Shown: positions 32,234 to 41,210 of the stretch, piece after piece | Layout of the letters: every line of letters begins with the position of its first letter | Position numbering within the stretch: the first letter of the stretch is position 1 | Assembly: GCA_035702665.1 (NCBI GenBank) | Contig: DASSQD010000107.1 | Coordinates: forward strand, 1-64,000 | Direction of reading: 5' to 3' | Origin: VBDM01 sp035702665 | GTDB lineage: Bacteria; Pseudomonadota; Gammaproteobacteria; Burkholderiales; SG8-39 | Length of the DNA stretch: 64,000 nucleotides | Made by a program: the position numbers and the translations under genes | The notes under the pieces: generated by a model | Databases searched by the model: none | What the model was told of the DNA's origin: nothing | The model's input: only the letters and a program-made list of their open reading frames with translations

Positions 32234-32977
32234 ATGAAAACATACGCATCTCGTGCCGCACCCAGGCTCTTCGCCCCGGTCGATCTGCCTCTCGGCACCG
32301 AGATTCAACTGCCGGATCGTGTCGCACGTCATCTCGCGGTCCTGCGCCTTGCCGCCGGCGACGCCATTACGTTGTTCGACGGCCGAGGCGGAGAGTTCGC
32401 CGCCGAGCTGACGCGCGTTTCGTCGAAGCACGTACGCGCGCGAGTGCTTTCGAAGCTGTCCTTGGAGCGCGAGTCGCCGCTGTGCATCTTGCTCGCCCAA
32501 TGCATATCGAGCGGGGATCGCATGGACACGACTCTTCAAAAATCGACCGAGCTCGGCGTGTCGAGAATCGTGCCGGTCGCAAGCGAGCGCTCGGTGGTCA
32601 GGCTTTCCGGGGAGCGGGCCGAGAAGCGCGTCGCCCATTGGCGCAACGTCGTTGTCGCCGCCTGCGAGCAATGTGGACGCAATCGAATCCCCGAAGTCTT
32701 CGAGATCACGCCTATCTCGGATTTCTTAGGCTCGGCGGAGCGAGACGGATTGCGGCTGCTCCTGGCACCCGACGGCGAGCGAAAGCTCGCGGGTCTCACG
32801 CCGCCCGGCGGGGTAACGCTGCTGGTCGGCCCGGAAGGGGGCCTCACCGCACGCGAGCGCCAGAATACGGAGCGGGCCGGATTCATCCCGGTTCGGTTCG
32901 GGCCACGGGTGTTGCGCACGGAGACGGCTCCGCTTGCCGTGATCGCGGCAATGCAAACCTTGTGGGGTGATTGCTAG
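32234..32977 (+). CDS. rsmE: 16S rRNA (uracil1498-N3)-methyltransferase RsmE
   Basis: 247 residues from MKTYASRAAPRLF. The N-terminal PUA-like domain has RLFAPVDLPLG and HLAVLRLAAGD. The SPOUT methyltransferase part shows the LAQCISSGDRMD segment, QKSTELGVSRIVPVASERSV, and the knot motifs LLVGPEGGLTARE and FGPRVLRTETAPLAVIAAMQ. It methylates U1498 of the small-subunit rRNA. argA begins 28 bases after its stop. Confidence 0.95.
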   Translation: MKTYASRAAPRLFAPVDLPLGTEIQLPDRVARHLAVLRLAAGDAITLFDGRGGEFAAELTRVSSKHVRARVLSKLSLERESPLCILLAQCISSGDRMDTTLQKSTELGVSRIVPVASERSVVRLSGERAEKRVAHWRNVVVAACEQCGRNRIPEVFEITPISDFLGSAERDGLRLLLAPDGERKLAGLTPPGGVTLLVGPEGGLTARERQNTERAGFIPVRFGPRVLRTETAPLAVIAAMQTLWGDC

Positions 32978-33005
32978 AATCGATTCTTTCGACGATACCA
33001 GAGCC

Positions 33006-34322
33006 ATGCCGACGCGCTCCAATCCCCAGTTCGTGAGCTGGTTCCGCTCCGTTGCGCCGTATTTCCACGCGTTCCGTGGAAAGACGTTCGTGCTCGCCTT
33101 CGGCGGAGAGATATTCGCGGAGCGCCGCTTCGTCGAGCTCGCGCACGATATCAACCTGCTTCACAGCACCGGAATCCGCATAGTCCTGGTGCACGGTTCG
33201 CGCCCGCAAATCGAATCACAGCTGAAGCAGCGCAGGACGCGCTCGCACTACGCCAAGGGCTTGCGCATTACCGATCCCGTGGCGCTGGAATGCGTAAAAG
33301 AGGCGGTCGGCCTGCTGCGCGTTGAGATCGACGCCCTGCTCTCCCTGGGCCTGCCGAATTCCCCGATGGCCGGCGCCGCGATCAACACCGTTTCGGGCAA
33401 TTTCATCACCGCACAGCCCATGGGCGTGCACGACGGAATCGACTTCCAGTACACGGGCTCGGTGCGCAAGGTGGACGCGCAGGCGCTTGCAGGCTGCCTC
33501 GCCGCCGGAAACATCGCGATCGTATCTCCCGTCGGCTATTCACCCACCGGCGAAGTCTTCAATCTCGCTATGGAGGACGTGGCAGTGGCCACTGCGTCGG
33601 CGCTCCACGCCGAGAAACTCGTCTTTCTTTCCGATGCACCCGTCGAGGACAAGGAGGGCGAGCTCCTGCCCGAGCTGACCGCCAACGAGGCGGCGGAACT
33701 TCTAGGGCGTAGCAACCGGCTCACCGACGACACGCGCCTGTATCTCGACCACGCCGTCCAAGCCGTCCGCGGCGGTGTGCAGCGGGCGCACGTTATCAGC
33801 CGCAAGGTGCCGGGTGCGTTGCTGGTCGAGCTGTTCACCCACGATGGCTCGGGCACCATGATCACCGCCGATAAGGTGGTCAAGCTGCGCCCCGCGGCGA
33901 TCGATGATGCCGGCGGCATCCTCAAGCTGATCGAGCCGCTCGAGGAGGACGGAACGCTGGTGCGTCGCGGGCGCGAGCTGCTCGAGCGCGAGATCACGCG
34001 GTTCTCGGTGATCGAGCACGACGGCATGATCGTCGGCTGCGCGGCGCTTTACCCCTTCGCGCGCGAACGCGCGGGCGAACTCGCTTGCCTGGCAGTGCGG
34101 ACCGACTACCGCGACGCCGGCTACGGCGAGCGCCTGGTGCGGCAGATCGAGGGGCAGGCGCGCGCCCGGAAGCTGAAGAAGCTGTTCGTGCTGACGACTC
34201 GCGCCACCCATTGGTTCATCGAGCGGGGTTTCGCCGAATCCTCCGTCGACAGGCTGCCCAAGGAAAAGAAGGACCTGTACAACTACCAGCGCCGCTCGAA
34301 GGTTCCGGTGAAGTCGCTATAG
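33006..34322 (+). CDS. argA: N-acetylglutamate synthase ArgA
   Basis: 438 residues. N-terminal amino-acid-kinase domain (about 15-285) with FVLAFGGEIFAE and VLVHGSRPQIE, which binds arginine for feedback control. The C-terminal GNAT domain (about 295-435) shows CLAVRTDYRDAGYGERLVRQIE (split here as LAVRTDYRDAGYG and ERLVRQIE), the acetyl-CoA loop, and FVLTTRATHWFIERGF. It makes N-acetylglutamate, the first step of arginine synthesis. The ATG at 33006 starts 28 bases after rsmE. Confidence 0.95.
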   Translation: MPTRSNPQFVSWFRSVAPYFHAFRGKTFVLAFGGEIFAERRFVELAHDINLLHSTGIRIVLVHGSRPQIESQLKQRRTRSHYAKGLRITDPVALECVKEAVGLLRVEIDALLSLGLPNSPMAGAAINTVSGNFITAQPMGVHDGIDFQYTGSVRKVDAQALAGCLAAGNIAIVSPVGYSPTGEVFNLAMEDVAVATASALHAEKLVFLSDAPVEDKEGELLPELTANEAAELLGRSNRLTDDTRLYLDHAVQAVRGGVQRAHVISRKVPGALLVELFTHDGSGTMITADKVVKLRPAAIDDAGGILKLIEPLEEDGTLVRRGRELLEREITRFSVIEHDGMIVGCAALYPFARERAGELACLAVRTDYRDAGYGERLVRQIEGQARARKLKKLFVLTTRATHWFIERGFAESSVDRLPKEKKDLYNYQRRSKVPVKSL

Positions 34323-34350
34323 AATCTGCTGGCACCCCCAAGGAGCAACG

Positions 34351-34623
34351 ATGCCTAGGATGGTGAAGTGCGTGAAGCTCGGGCGCGAGGCCGAGGGCCT
34401 CGACCTCCCCCCATACCCGGGCGAACTCGGCAAGCGCATCTGGGAAAGCGTTTCAAAGGAGGCGTGGCAGGCCTGGATCAAGCACCAGACCATGCTGATC
34501 AACGAGAACCGGCTGAACCTCGCAGATTCGCGCGCCCGGAAATATCTCGCCGAGCAGATGGAGAAGCATTTCTTCGGCACCGGGGCGGACGTAGCCTCCG
34601 GCTACGTACCGCCCGAGGAATAG
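34351..34623 (+). CDS. yggX: Fe(2+)-trafficking protein YggX
   Basis: 90 residues, the full length of the family. It shows MVKCVKLGREAEGLDLPPYP with its single conserved Cys7 and the GELGKRIWESVSKEAWQAW segment, plus MLINENRLN and the terminal YVPPEE. It protects Fe-S enzymes from oxidative damage or delivers iron. A GGAG-like ribosome site precedes the ATG. It follows argA by 28 bases and converges on rpiA. Confidence 0.95.
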   Translation: MPRMVKCVKLGREAEGLDLPPYPGELGKRIWESVSKEAWQAWIKHQTMLINENRLNLADSRARKYLAEQMEKHFFGTGADVASGYVPPEE

Positions 34624-34626
34624 CCT

Positions 34627-35289
34627 CTATTTGCGGGCGATCGTCCTTACGCCCGTTTTCGTCCCGAGAAGGAGCACGTCCGCTCCGCGGCGAGCGAAGA
34701 GGCCGTTCGTCACTACGCCGGCGATGTTGTTGATCGCGCCTTCGAGCTCGACCGGATTCAATATCGAGAGGCCCCTGACATCCAGGACGACATTGCCGTT
34801 GTCGGTAGTGAAGCCCTCGCGCAGTTGGGGCTGGCCGCCCAGTTTGACCATCTGACGCGCGACATAGGCCCGGGCCATCGGGATGACCTCGACCGGCAGG
34901 GGGAATTTCCCCAGCACCGGGACGAGCTTCGACTCGTCAGCGATGCACACGAATTTCCTCGCCGCCGCCGCTACGATCTTCTCGCGCGTCAGTGCGCCGC
35001 CGCCACCCTTGACCATCGCGAGGTGCTCGGTGATCTCGTCGGCGCCGTCGATGTAGACCGGGAGCTCGTTCACGCTGTTGAGGTCGTAGAGCCGGATGCC
35101 GCAGGCCTTGAGTCTCTCGGCGGAGCGGTCGGAGCTGGCAACAGCGCCGACGATCCGTCCCTTGATCTTCGCCAGCTCGTCGATGAAGAAGTTCGCGGTC
35201 GAGCCGGTGCCTACCCCGACGACCGCGTCGTCGACCACGTGCTTGACCGCCTCGCGAGCTACGGCCTGCTTCAGCTCGTCCTGGGTCAT
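34627..35289 (-). CDS. rpiA: Ribose-5-phosphate isomerase A
   Basis: 220 residues from MTQDELKQAVAREAVK. RpiA motifs: VGVGTGSTANFFIDELA, VASSDRSAERLKACG, YIDGADEITEHLAMVKGGGGALTREK with the catalytic Asp/Glu, ESKLVPVLGKFPLPVEVIP and DNGNVVLDV. It interconverts ribose 5-phosphate and ribulose 5-phosphate. Its ATG overlaps the lpdA stop (ATGA). A longer open frame to 36045 lies out of frame over lpdA and is shadow. Confidence 0.96.
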   Translation of the reverse strand: MTQDELKQAVAREAVKHVVDDAVVGVGTGSTANFFIDELAKIKGRIVGAVASSDRSAERLKACGIRLYDLNSVNELPVYIDGADEITEHLAMVKGGGGALTREKIVAAAARKFVCIADESKLVPVLGKFPLPVEVIPMARAYVARQMVKLGGQPQLREGFTTDNGNVVLDVRGLSILNPVELEGAINNIAGVVTNGLFARRGADVLLLGTKTGVRTIARK

Positions 35290-37031
35290 CGGCGCTTTAC
35301 CGGCGGCAGGTCGGTGCACACGCCCTCGTAGAACTCCGCCGCCATGCCGATCGATTCGCTGGTCGTCGGATGCGGATGGATGGTCCTCCCGACGTCCACC
35401 GCGTCGGCCCCCATCTCGATTGCGAGCGCGATCTCGCCGACGAGGTCGCCCGCCCCTGCGCCGACGATCGCCCCGCCGATGATGCGGCGCGTGTCCTCCG
35501 AGAAGATCAGCTTGGTAAAGCCCTCGTCGCGCCCGTTGGCGATGGCGCGTCCCGACGCCGCCCAGGGGAACTTCGCGACGCCGTACCTCACGCCCTGCCT
35601 TTTCGCTTCGTCCTCCGTGAGTCCCGCCCAGGCGATCTCCGGATCGGTGTACGCGACCGAAGGAATCACGCGCGCGTCGAAATGGGATTTCTGCCCAGCG
35701 GCGGCCTCTGCCGCGACGTGCCCTTCGTGGACCGCCTTGTGCGCGAGCATCGGCTGCCTGGCGATGTCCCCGATGGCGTAGATGTGCGGCACGTTGGTGC
35801 GCATCTGATCGTCGACGGGGATGAAGCCGCGGGTGTCCACAGCGAGACCCGCAGCTTCGGCGCCGATTCTCTTGCCGTTCGGAGTGCGGCCCACCGACAG
35901 GAGGATCATGTCGTACAGTTGAGGCGTTTTCGGCGCAGCGTCGCCTTCGAAGGTCACATTCAAGCCCTCCTTCACGGCTTCGACCTTGGTCGTCTTCGTT
36001 CTCAGCATGACGTTGTCGAAGCGGCGCGCGTTGAAAGTCTGCCATACCTTCACCAAGTCACGGTCGGCGCCCGCCATCAGGCCGTCGAGCATTTCGACGA
36101 CGTCGAGTCGTGCGCCCAGCGTCGAGTACACCGTTCCCATCTCGAGACCGATGATCCCCCCGCCGATCACGAGCATGCGCCTGGGGCGCTGCCGCAGCTC
36201 GAGCGCGCCGGTCGAATCGACGATGCGCGAGTCCTCGGGGACGAAGGGCAGCTTCGCCGATTGCGAGCCGGCGGCGACGATCGCGCTCTTGAAGGCGACG
36301 ACCTTGCGGCCATCCTTGGTCTTCACCGCGAGGTGATTCGGGCCCGCGAAGGTGCCGGTGCCCTGCAGCACCGTCACCTTGCGCGCGCGGGCCATGCCGC
36401 TGAGGCCGCCCGTGAGCTTGCCCACGACCTTGTTCTTCCAGACGCGCAGTGCGTCGAGGTCCACCTTGGGCTCGCCGTAGGCAATGCCGTGCTCGGAAAG
36501 GTGCCTCGCTTCGTCCATGACTGCGGCGATGTGCAGGAGCGCCTTGGAGGGAATGCAACCGACGTTAAGGCACACGCCCCCCAATACCGGGTAGCGCTCG
36601 ACGAGCACCGTGCTCATGCCAAGGTCGGCAGCGCGAAAGGCCGCCGAGTAGCCTCCCGGCCCCGAGCCGAGCACCACGATGTCGCAACTCAGGTCGGACC
36701 CACCCGAATAGGCTGCTGCCGGCGCCGTCGGGGATTTCGGAGCGGCCGGTGTCGCGGGCGGAGGAGGTACCGGCGGGGGCGCGACAGCCGCCTCCGCTTC
36801 GAGCAAGGCAATGACACTGCCCCTCGAAACCTTGTCCCCGATCCTGACCCGGAGCTCCCTGACGATACCTGCGTCGGACGAGGGAATTTCCATCGTCGCC
36901 TTGTCTGACTCGAGCGTGATGAGCGAAGCCTCCTTCGCGACGTGATCGCCCGGCTTGACCAGCACCTCGATGACGTCGACGCTCTCGAAATCGCCGATGT
37001 CCGGCACCTTCACTTCGATCATCTGCGCCAC
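35286..37031 (-). CDS. lpdA: Dihydrolipoyl dehydrogenase with N-terminal lipoyl domain (PDH E3)
   Basis: 581 residues. An N-terminal lipoyl domain (1-80) carries the lipoylation lysine K44 in ESDKATMEIP. A Pro/Ala linker (about 82-105) leads to the flavoprotein body: FAD motif VVLGSGPGGYSAAFRAADLG, the redox disulfide GGVCLNVGCIPSKALL, and NAD site MLVIGGGIIGLEMGTVYS. It reoxidises dihydrolipoamide of the pyruvate dehydrogenase complex. The extra lipoyl domain is usual for E3 encoded with aceEF in betaproteobacteria. It follows aceF by 7 bases. Confidence 0.96.
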   Translation of the reverse strand: MAQMIEVKVPDIGDFESVDVIEVLVKPGDHVAKEASLITLESDKATMEIPSSDAGIVRELRVRIGDKVSRGSVIALLEAEAAVAPPPVPPPPATPAAPKSPTAPAAAYSGGSDLSCDIVVLGSGPGGYSAAFRAADLGMSTVLVERYPVLGGVCLNVGCIPSKALLHIAAVMDEARHLSEHGIAYGEPKVDLDALRVWKNKVVGKLTGGLSGMARARKVTVLQGTGTFAGPNHLAVKTKDGRKVVAFKSAIVAAGSQSAKLPFVPEDSRIVDSTGALELRQRPRRMLVIGGGIIGLEMGTVYSTLGARLDVVEMLDGLMAGADRDLVKVWQTFNARRFDNVMLRTKTTKVEAVKEGLNVTFEGDAAPKTPQLYDMILLSVGRTPNGKRIGAEAAGLAVDTRGFIPVDDQMRTNVPHIYAIGDIARQPMLAHKAVHEGHVAAEAAAGQKSHFDARVIPSVAYTDPEIAWAGLTEDEAKRQGVRYGVAKFPWAASGRAIANGRDEGFTKLIFSEDTRRIIGGAIVGAGAGDLVGEIALAIEMGADAVDVGRTIHPHPTTSESIGMAAEFYEGVCTDLPPVKRR

Positions 37032-37038
37032 ACCGGCC

Positions 37039-38340
37039 TCACAATAGGGTGCGGCGTATGTCGGAGAGGACCGAGGCGAGATAGGTGGTGAACCGCGCCC
37101 CGGCGGCGCCGTCGATGACGCGGTGATCGTACGCGAGCGACAGTGGCAACATCAGCCGCGGAACGAAGGCCCCGTCCCTGAATACGGGGCGCATCTGCGA
37201 CCGCGCGACGCCGAGGATAGCGACCTCGGGCGCGTTGATGATGGGTGTGAAGGCGGTGCCGCCGACCCCGCCGAGACTCGAGATGCTGAAGGTGCCGCCG
37301 CGCAAGGCGTCGGGCTTGAGCTTCTTTTCGCGCGCCGCCTTGGAAACGTCGGCGAGCTCCTTCGCCAAGTCGAACACGCCCTTGCGGTCCGCGTCCTTGA
37401 TCACCGGGACGAGCAGCCCCTCGGGCGTGTCGACCGCGACCCCGATGTGGTAATACTTCTTGACGATCAGGTTGTCGCCCGTCCTGTCAAGCGATGCGTT
37501 GAACTCCGGAAATTCCTTGAGCGCGTTCACCGACGCCTTGACGAGAAACGCGAGCATGGTGAGCTTGAAGCCGCCCTTCTCCGCCACCTGCGCGTTCTCC
37601 TTGCGGAAGGCTTCGAGCTCCGTGATGTCCGCCTCGTCATGCTGGGTGACATGCGGGATCGAGATCCAGTTGCGGTGCAGGAACGCCCCGGAGAGCTTCC
37701 GGATGCGCGAGAGCGGCTTGGTTTCGACCGGGCCGAACTTCGCGAAGTCCACCTGCGGCCATTCGGGCAGATCGAAGGACAGTCCACCCCGCGCCGCGGG
37801 CGCCGTCGCTGGGGACGCTCCCCGCATCACGCCTTTCACGAATTCCTGGACATCCGCCTGCGTGATGCGCCCCTTCGGTCCCGAGCCCTTGACGCGCGCG
37901 AGATCGACGCCGAGCTCCCGGGCGAACTTGCGCACCGAGGGGCTTGCGTGCGGCACCGTGCCGGCCGCGCGTGCGACCTCAGGCGCCGCAGGCGCGGGCC
38001 TGCCGATGGGGACCACGGGCGCGGGCGGCGCCGGCTTGAGGGCGGGCGCCGCGGCGGGAGCCGGCTCCGCCGCTTTCTTCGGAGCCGGCGCCGGCGCACC
38101 CGCCGCCGCGTCGAGCAGGAGGATGAGGCTGCCCTTCGAAACCTTGTCCCCCGCCTTGACGCGCAGCTCCTTCACCACGCCCGCCGCGGGCGAAGGAATC
38201 TCCATCGTCGCCTTGTCGGACTCGACCGTGATGAGCGACTGCTCGGCCTGGACCGAGTCCCCCGGGTTGACGAGGATCTCGATCACATCGACGTCCTTGA
38301 AGTCGCCGATGTCGGGTACGGAGATCTCTTGTGTCGCCAT
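37039..38340 (-). CDS. aceF: Pyruvate dehydrogenase E2, dihydrolipoyllysine acetyltransferase
   Basis: 433 residues: one lipoyl domain with K43 in ESDKATMEIPS, an Ala/Pro-rich linker (about 80-125), the E1/E3-binding domain with SPSVRKFARELGVDLARVKGSG (split around the RELGVDL core), and the catalytic domain ending in the AYDHRVIDGA motif (active His). Only one lipoyl domain is present, as in several relatives. It transfers acetyl to CoA and forms the core of the complex with AceE and LpdA, encoded on either side. Confidence 0.96.
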   Translation of the reverse strand: MATQEISVPDIGDFKDVDVIEILVNPGDSVQAEQSLITVESDKATMEIPSPAAGVVKELRVKAGDKVSKGSLILLLDAAAGAPAPAPKKAAEPAPAAAPALKPAPPAPVVPIGRPAPAAPEVARAAGTVPHASPSVRKFARELGVDLARVKGSGPKGRITQADVQEFVKGVMRGASPATAPAARGGLSFDLPEWPQVDFAKFGPVETKPLSRIRKLSGAFLHRNWISIPHVTQHDEADITELEAFRKENAQVAEKGGFKLTMLAFLVKASVNALKEFPEFNASLDRTGDNLIVKKYYHIGVAVDTPEGLLVPVIKDADRKGVFDLAKELADVSKAAREKKLKPDALRGGTFSISSLGGVGGTAFTPIINAPEVAILGVARSQMRPVFRDGAFVPRLMLPLSLAYDHRVIDGAAGARFTTYLASVLSDIRRTLL

Positions 38341-38394
38341 CGCTCGCTTCCAGGAAGCGCTACAGGCTCCGCGCAGTGCCGGCAGGCCGCGGGG

Positions 38395-41076
38395 TCAAAC
38401 CGTCACCGGGTTGGGTTTCTCGGAATCCAGGCCGTACTTGCCGATCGCATCGGATACCACCTTCGCCTTGACTTCGCCCCTCTCCGCCAGCGCGGCCAGC
38501 GCGGCGACCGTCACGTAGTGGCGGTCGACTTCGAAGAAGCTGCGCAATTTGGCACGGGAGTCCGAGCGACCGTAGCCGTCCGTGCCGAGCACTTTGTATA
38601 CGCGGCCCTCGGGAACGAATGGACGGATCTGATCGGCAAAAGCCTTGATGTAGTCGGTCGCAGCAACCACCGGACCTACGCGCTTTTCGAGACACTGGGT
38701 TACGTAGGGTACACGGGGCTTGGCCTCCGGGTGCAGCATGTTCCAGCGCTCAGCCGCGAGCCCGTCGCGCCGCAGCTCCGTCATGCTGGTGGCGCTCCAG
38801 ATGTCCGCGGCGACGTCCCAGTCGGCCTCGAGCAGCTTGCCCGCGGCAATGACTTCCCGGAGGATCGTCCCGGAGCCGAGCAGCTGCACCCGCGTCTTTT
38901 TCTTCGAACCCTCGCGGAACAGGTACATACCCTTGAGGATCGCCTTCTCCGCTCCCGCGGGCATCGCCGGGTGCTCGTAGTTCTCGTTCATCACCGTGAT
39001 GTAGTAGAAGACGTCCTCCTGCTCCGCGACCATGCGGCGCAAGCCGTCCTGAATGATCACAGCGAGCTCGTAACCGAAGGTGGGATCGTAGGAAACGCAA
39101 TTGGGTACGACCGAAGAGAGCACGTGGCTGTTGCCGTCCTCGTGCTGCAAGCCTTCGCCGTTCAAGGTCGTGCGTCCCGCGGTGCCGCCGAGCAAAAAAC
39201 CGCGCGCGCGCTGGTCGCCGGCCGCCCAGACGAGATCGCCCACGCGCTGCATGCCGAACATGGAGTAGAAGATGAAAAACGGCACCATGGCGAGGTTCGA
39301 ATGGCTGTACGAGGTCGCCGCCGCGATCCAGGACGAGAAGGATCCCGCCTCGTTGATCCCTTCCTCGAGGATCTGGCCGGCCTTGTCCTCGCGGTAGTAC
39401 ATCACCTGATCGCGGTCGACGGGCTCGTACTTCTGGCCTTCTGAGGAGTAGATGCCGAGCTGGCGGAACATGCCCTCCATGCCAAAGGTGCGCGCCTCGT
39501 CGGGAACGATGGGAACGATGTGCCTGCCGATGCCCTTGTCGCGAACGAGCAGTGTCAGCAGCCGCACAAACGCCATGGTCGTGGATATCTCGCGTCCTTC
39601 CGAACCCTTGAGCAGGGGCTCGAAGGTCTCCAGCGAAGGTACGGCGGGCGGATTGTCCGATTTGCGCCTGCGCTGCGGCAGATAACCGCCGAGCGCCTTC
39701 CTGCGCGCGTGCAGATAGACCATCACCGGATCGTCGTCCTTGGGCTTGTAGAGAGGCAACTCCTCCAGCTTATCGTCGGGGATGGGTACGTTGAAGCGGT
39801 CCCGCATCTCGCGGGTCGTCGCGATGTCAACCTTCTTGAGCTGGTGGGTCGGGTTCTTCGCTTGGCCCTGCTTGCCCAGCCCGTAGCCCTTGATGGTCTT
39901 CGCGAGGATTACGGTCGGCTGGCCCTTGTGCTTCACCGCCACGGAGTACGCGGCGTAGATCTTGTGGGGGTCGTGACCGCCGCGGTTCAGGCGCCAGATA
40001 TCCTCGTCGGTCATGCGCGAAACCATCTCGAGCAGCTTGGGATCCTTGCCGAAGAAATGCTTGCGCACGAAGGCGCCGTCGTTCGCCTTGTAGTTCTGGT
40101 ACTCGCCGTCGACCGTGTCCTCCATGACGCGAAGGAGGCGCCCTTCGATGTCGCGGGCGAACAGCGGGTCCCAATACGAGCCCCAGATGATCTTGATGAC
40201 GTTCCACCCCGCGCCGCGGAAGTCGGCTTCGAGTTCCTGGATGATCTTACCGTTGCCGCGAACCGGTCCATCGAGGCGCTGCAGGTTGCAGTTGACGATG
40301 AAGACGAGGTTGTCGAGCTTCTCGCGCGCGGCGAGGCCGATCGCGCCGAGGGACTCGGGTTCGTCCATCTCGCCGTCGCCGCAGAAAACCCACACCTTGC
40401 GATTGGCGGTGTCGGCGAGCCCACGGGCGTGAAGGTACTTGAGGAACCTCGCCATGTAGATTCCCTGTATCGGCCCGAGTCCCATGGAAACGGTGGGAAA
40501 TTGCCAGAAGTCAGGCATCAGCCACGGATGCGGATACGAGGAAATGCCCCTGCCGTCGACTTCGCGCCGGAAATTCAGGATCTGGTCCTCGGTCAGACGC
40601 CCCTCCAGAAACGCGCGCGCGTAGATGCCGGGAGACGAATGCCCTTGAAAATAGATCAGGTCCCCGCCGTGGCCCTCGTGCGGGGCGTGCCAGAAATGGT
40701 TGAAGCCGATGCCGAACAGCGTTCCGACCGAAGCGAAGCTCGCGATGTGCCCGCCGAGCTCGTCGTCCGACTTGTTCGCCTTCGCGACCATCACCATGGC
40801 GTTCCACCGGCAAAACGAGCGGATGCGCTCCTCCAGCGCATGGTCACCGGGCGAGCGCTCCTCCATGTGTGCCGGAATGGTATTGAGATACGCCGTATTG
40901 AGGGAGAACGGAATATACGCGCCGGAGCGGCGGGCCTTGTCGACCAGCTTCTCCAGCAGGTAGTGAGCGCGCTCGGGACCTTCGCGCTCCAACACCGCCT
41001 CGAGCGCATCGAGCCACTCCTGGGTTTCCAGTGAATCGGGATCGTTTGCGGCTGGGAATTCTGGCAGCGCGGACAT
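38395..41076 (-). CDS. aceE: Pyruvate dehydrogenase E1 component (homodimeric)
   Basis: 893 residues, normal for the single-chain AceE type. N-terminal MSALPEFPAANDPD; SGAYIPFSLNTAYLNTIP; thiamine-diphosphate motif GDGEMDEPES followed by VNCNLQRLDGPVRGN; and later VPIVPDEARTFGMEG. It decarboxylates pyruvate and acetylates the lipoyl arm of AceF. It is the first gene of aceE-aceF-lpdA-rpiA. No pdhR regulator gene is adjacent. The ATG at 41076 is 134 bases from the divergent folD. Confidence 0.97.
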   Translation of the reverse strand: MSALPEFPAANDPDSLETQEWLDALEAVLEREGPERAHYLLEKLVDKARRSGAYIPFSLNTAYLNTIPAHMEERSPGDHALEERIRSFCRWNAMVMVAKANKSDDELGGHIASFASVGTLFGIGFNHFWHAPHEGHGGDLIYFQGHSSPGIYARAFLEGRLTEDQILNFRREVDGRGISSYPHPWLMPDFWQFPTVSMGLGPIQGIYMARFLKYLHARGLADTANRKVWVFCGDGEMDEPESLGAIGLAAREKLDNLVFIVNCNLQRLDGPVRGNGKIIQELEADFRGAGWNVIKIIWGSYWDPLFARDIEGRLLRVMEDTVDGEYQNYKANDGAFVRKHFFGKDPKLLEMVSRMTDEDIWRLNRGGHDPHKIYAAYSVAVKHKGQPTVILAKTIKGYGLGKQGQAKNPTHQLKKVDIATTREMRDRFNVPIPDDKLEELPLYKPKDDDPVMVYLHARRKALGGYLPQRRRKSDNPPAVPSLETFEPLLKGSEGREISTTMAFVRLLTLLVRDKGIGRHIVPIVPDEARTFGMEGMFRQLGIYSSEGQKYEPVDRDQVMYYREDKAGQILEEGINEAGSFSSWIAAATSYSHSNLAMVPFFIFYSMFGMQRVGDLVWAAGDQRARGFLLGGTAGRTTLNGEGLQHEDGNSHVLSSVVPNCVSYDPTFGYELAVIIQDGLRRMVAEQEDVFYYITVMNENYEHPAMPAGAEKAILKGMYLFREGSKKKTRVQLLGSGTILREVIAAGKLLEADWDVAADIWSATSMTELRRDGLAAERWNMLHPEAKPRVPYVTQCLEKRVGPVVAATDYIKAFADQIRPFVPEGRVYKVLGTDGYGRSDSRAKLRSFFEVDRHYVTVAALAALAERGEVKAKVVSDAIGKYGLDSEKPNPVTV

Positions 41077-41173
41077 GGGATTTCCTCTGGCGGAGCTCGC
41101 GTGATTGAGACTCGCGTGGGACGGCTCGAAGCTTACCCTGCCGCTTCCGCGGGATCAATCGCCGCTCGCCCAT

Positions 41174-41179
41174 TATAAT
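41174..41179. promoter_or_regulatory. Palindromic -10 box shared by aceE and folD
   Basis: ATTATAATT contains a TATAAT on both strands, with its centre in the 134-base aceE/folD gap. No strong -35 is evident on either side. It could serve divergent promoters that exclude each other. Confidence 0.4.
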
Positions 41180-41210
41180 TGCGGACCTCTCCGGCGCACC
41201 GATTGTTCCC

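Noticed and set aside
35370..36908. 512-codon open frame antisense to lpdA
   Set aside because: Shadow of a conserved flavoprotein gene; no start signal or domain.
37123..39444. 773-codon open frame antisense to aceF and aceE
   Set aside because: It covers parts of two clear genes in the other frame, is rich in Arg/Asp/Val/His typical of shadow frames and shows no motif.
39520..41034. 504-codon open frame antisense to aceE
   Set aside because: Same reason: composition and position match a shadow of aceE.
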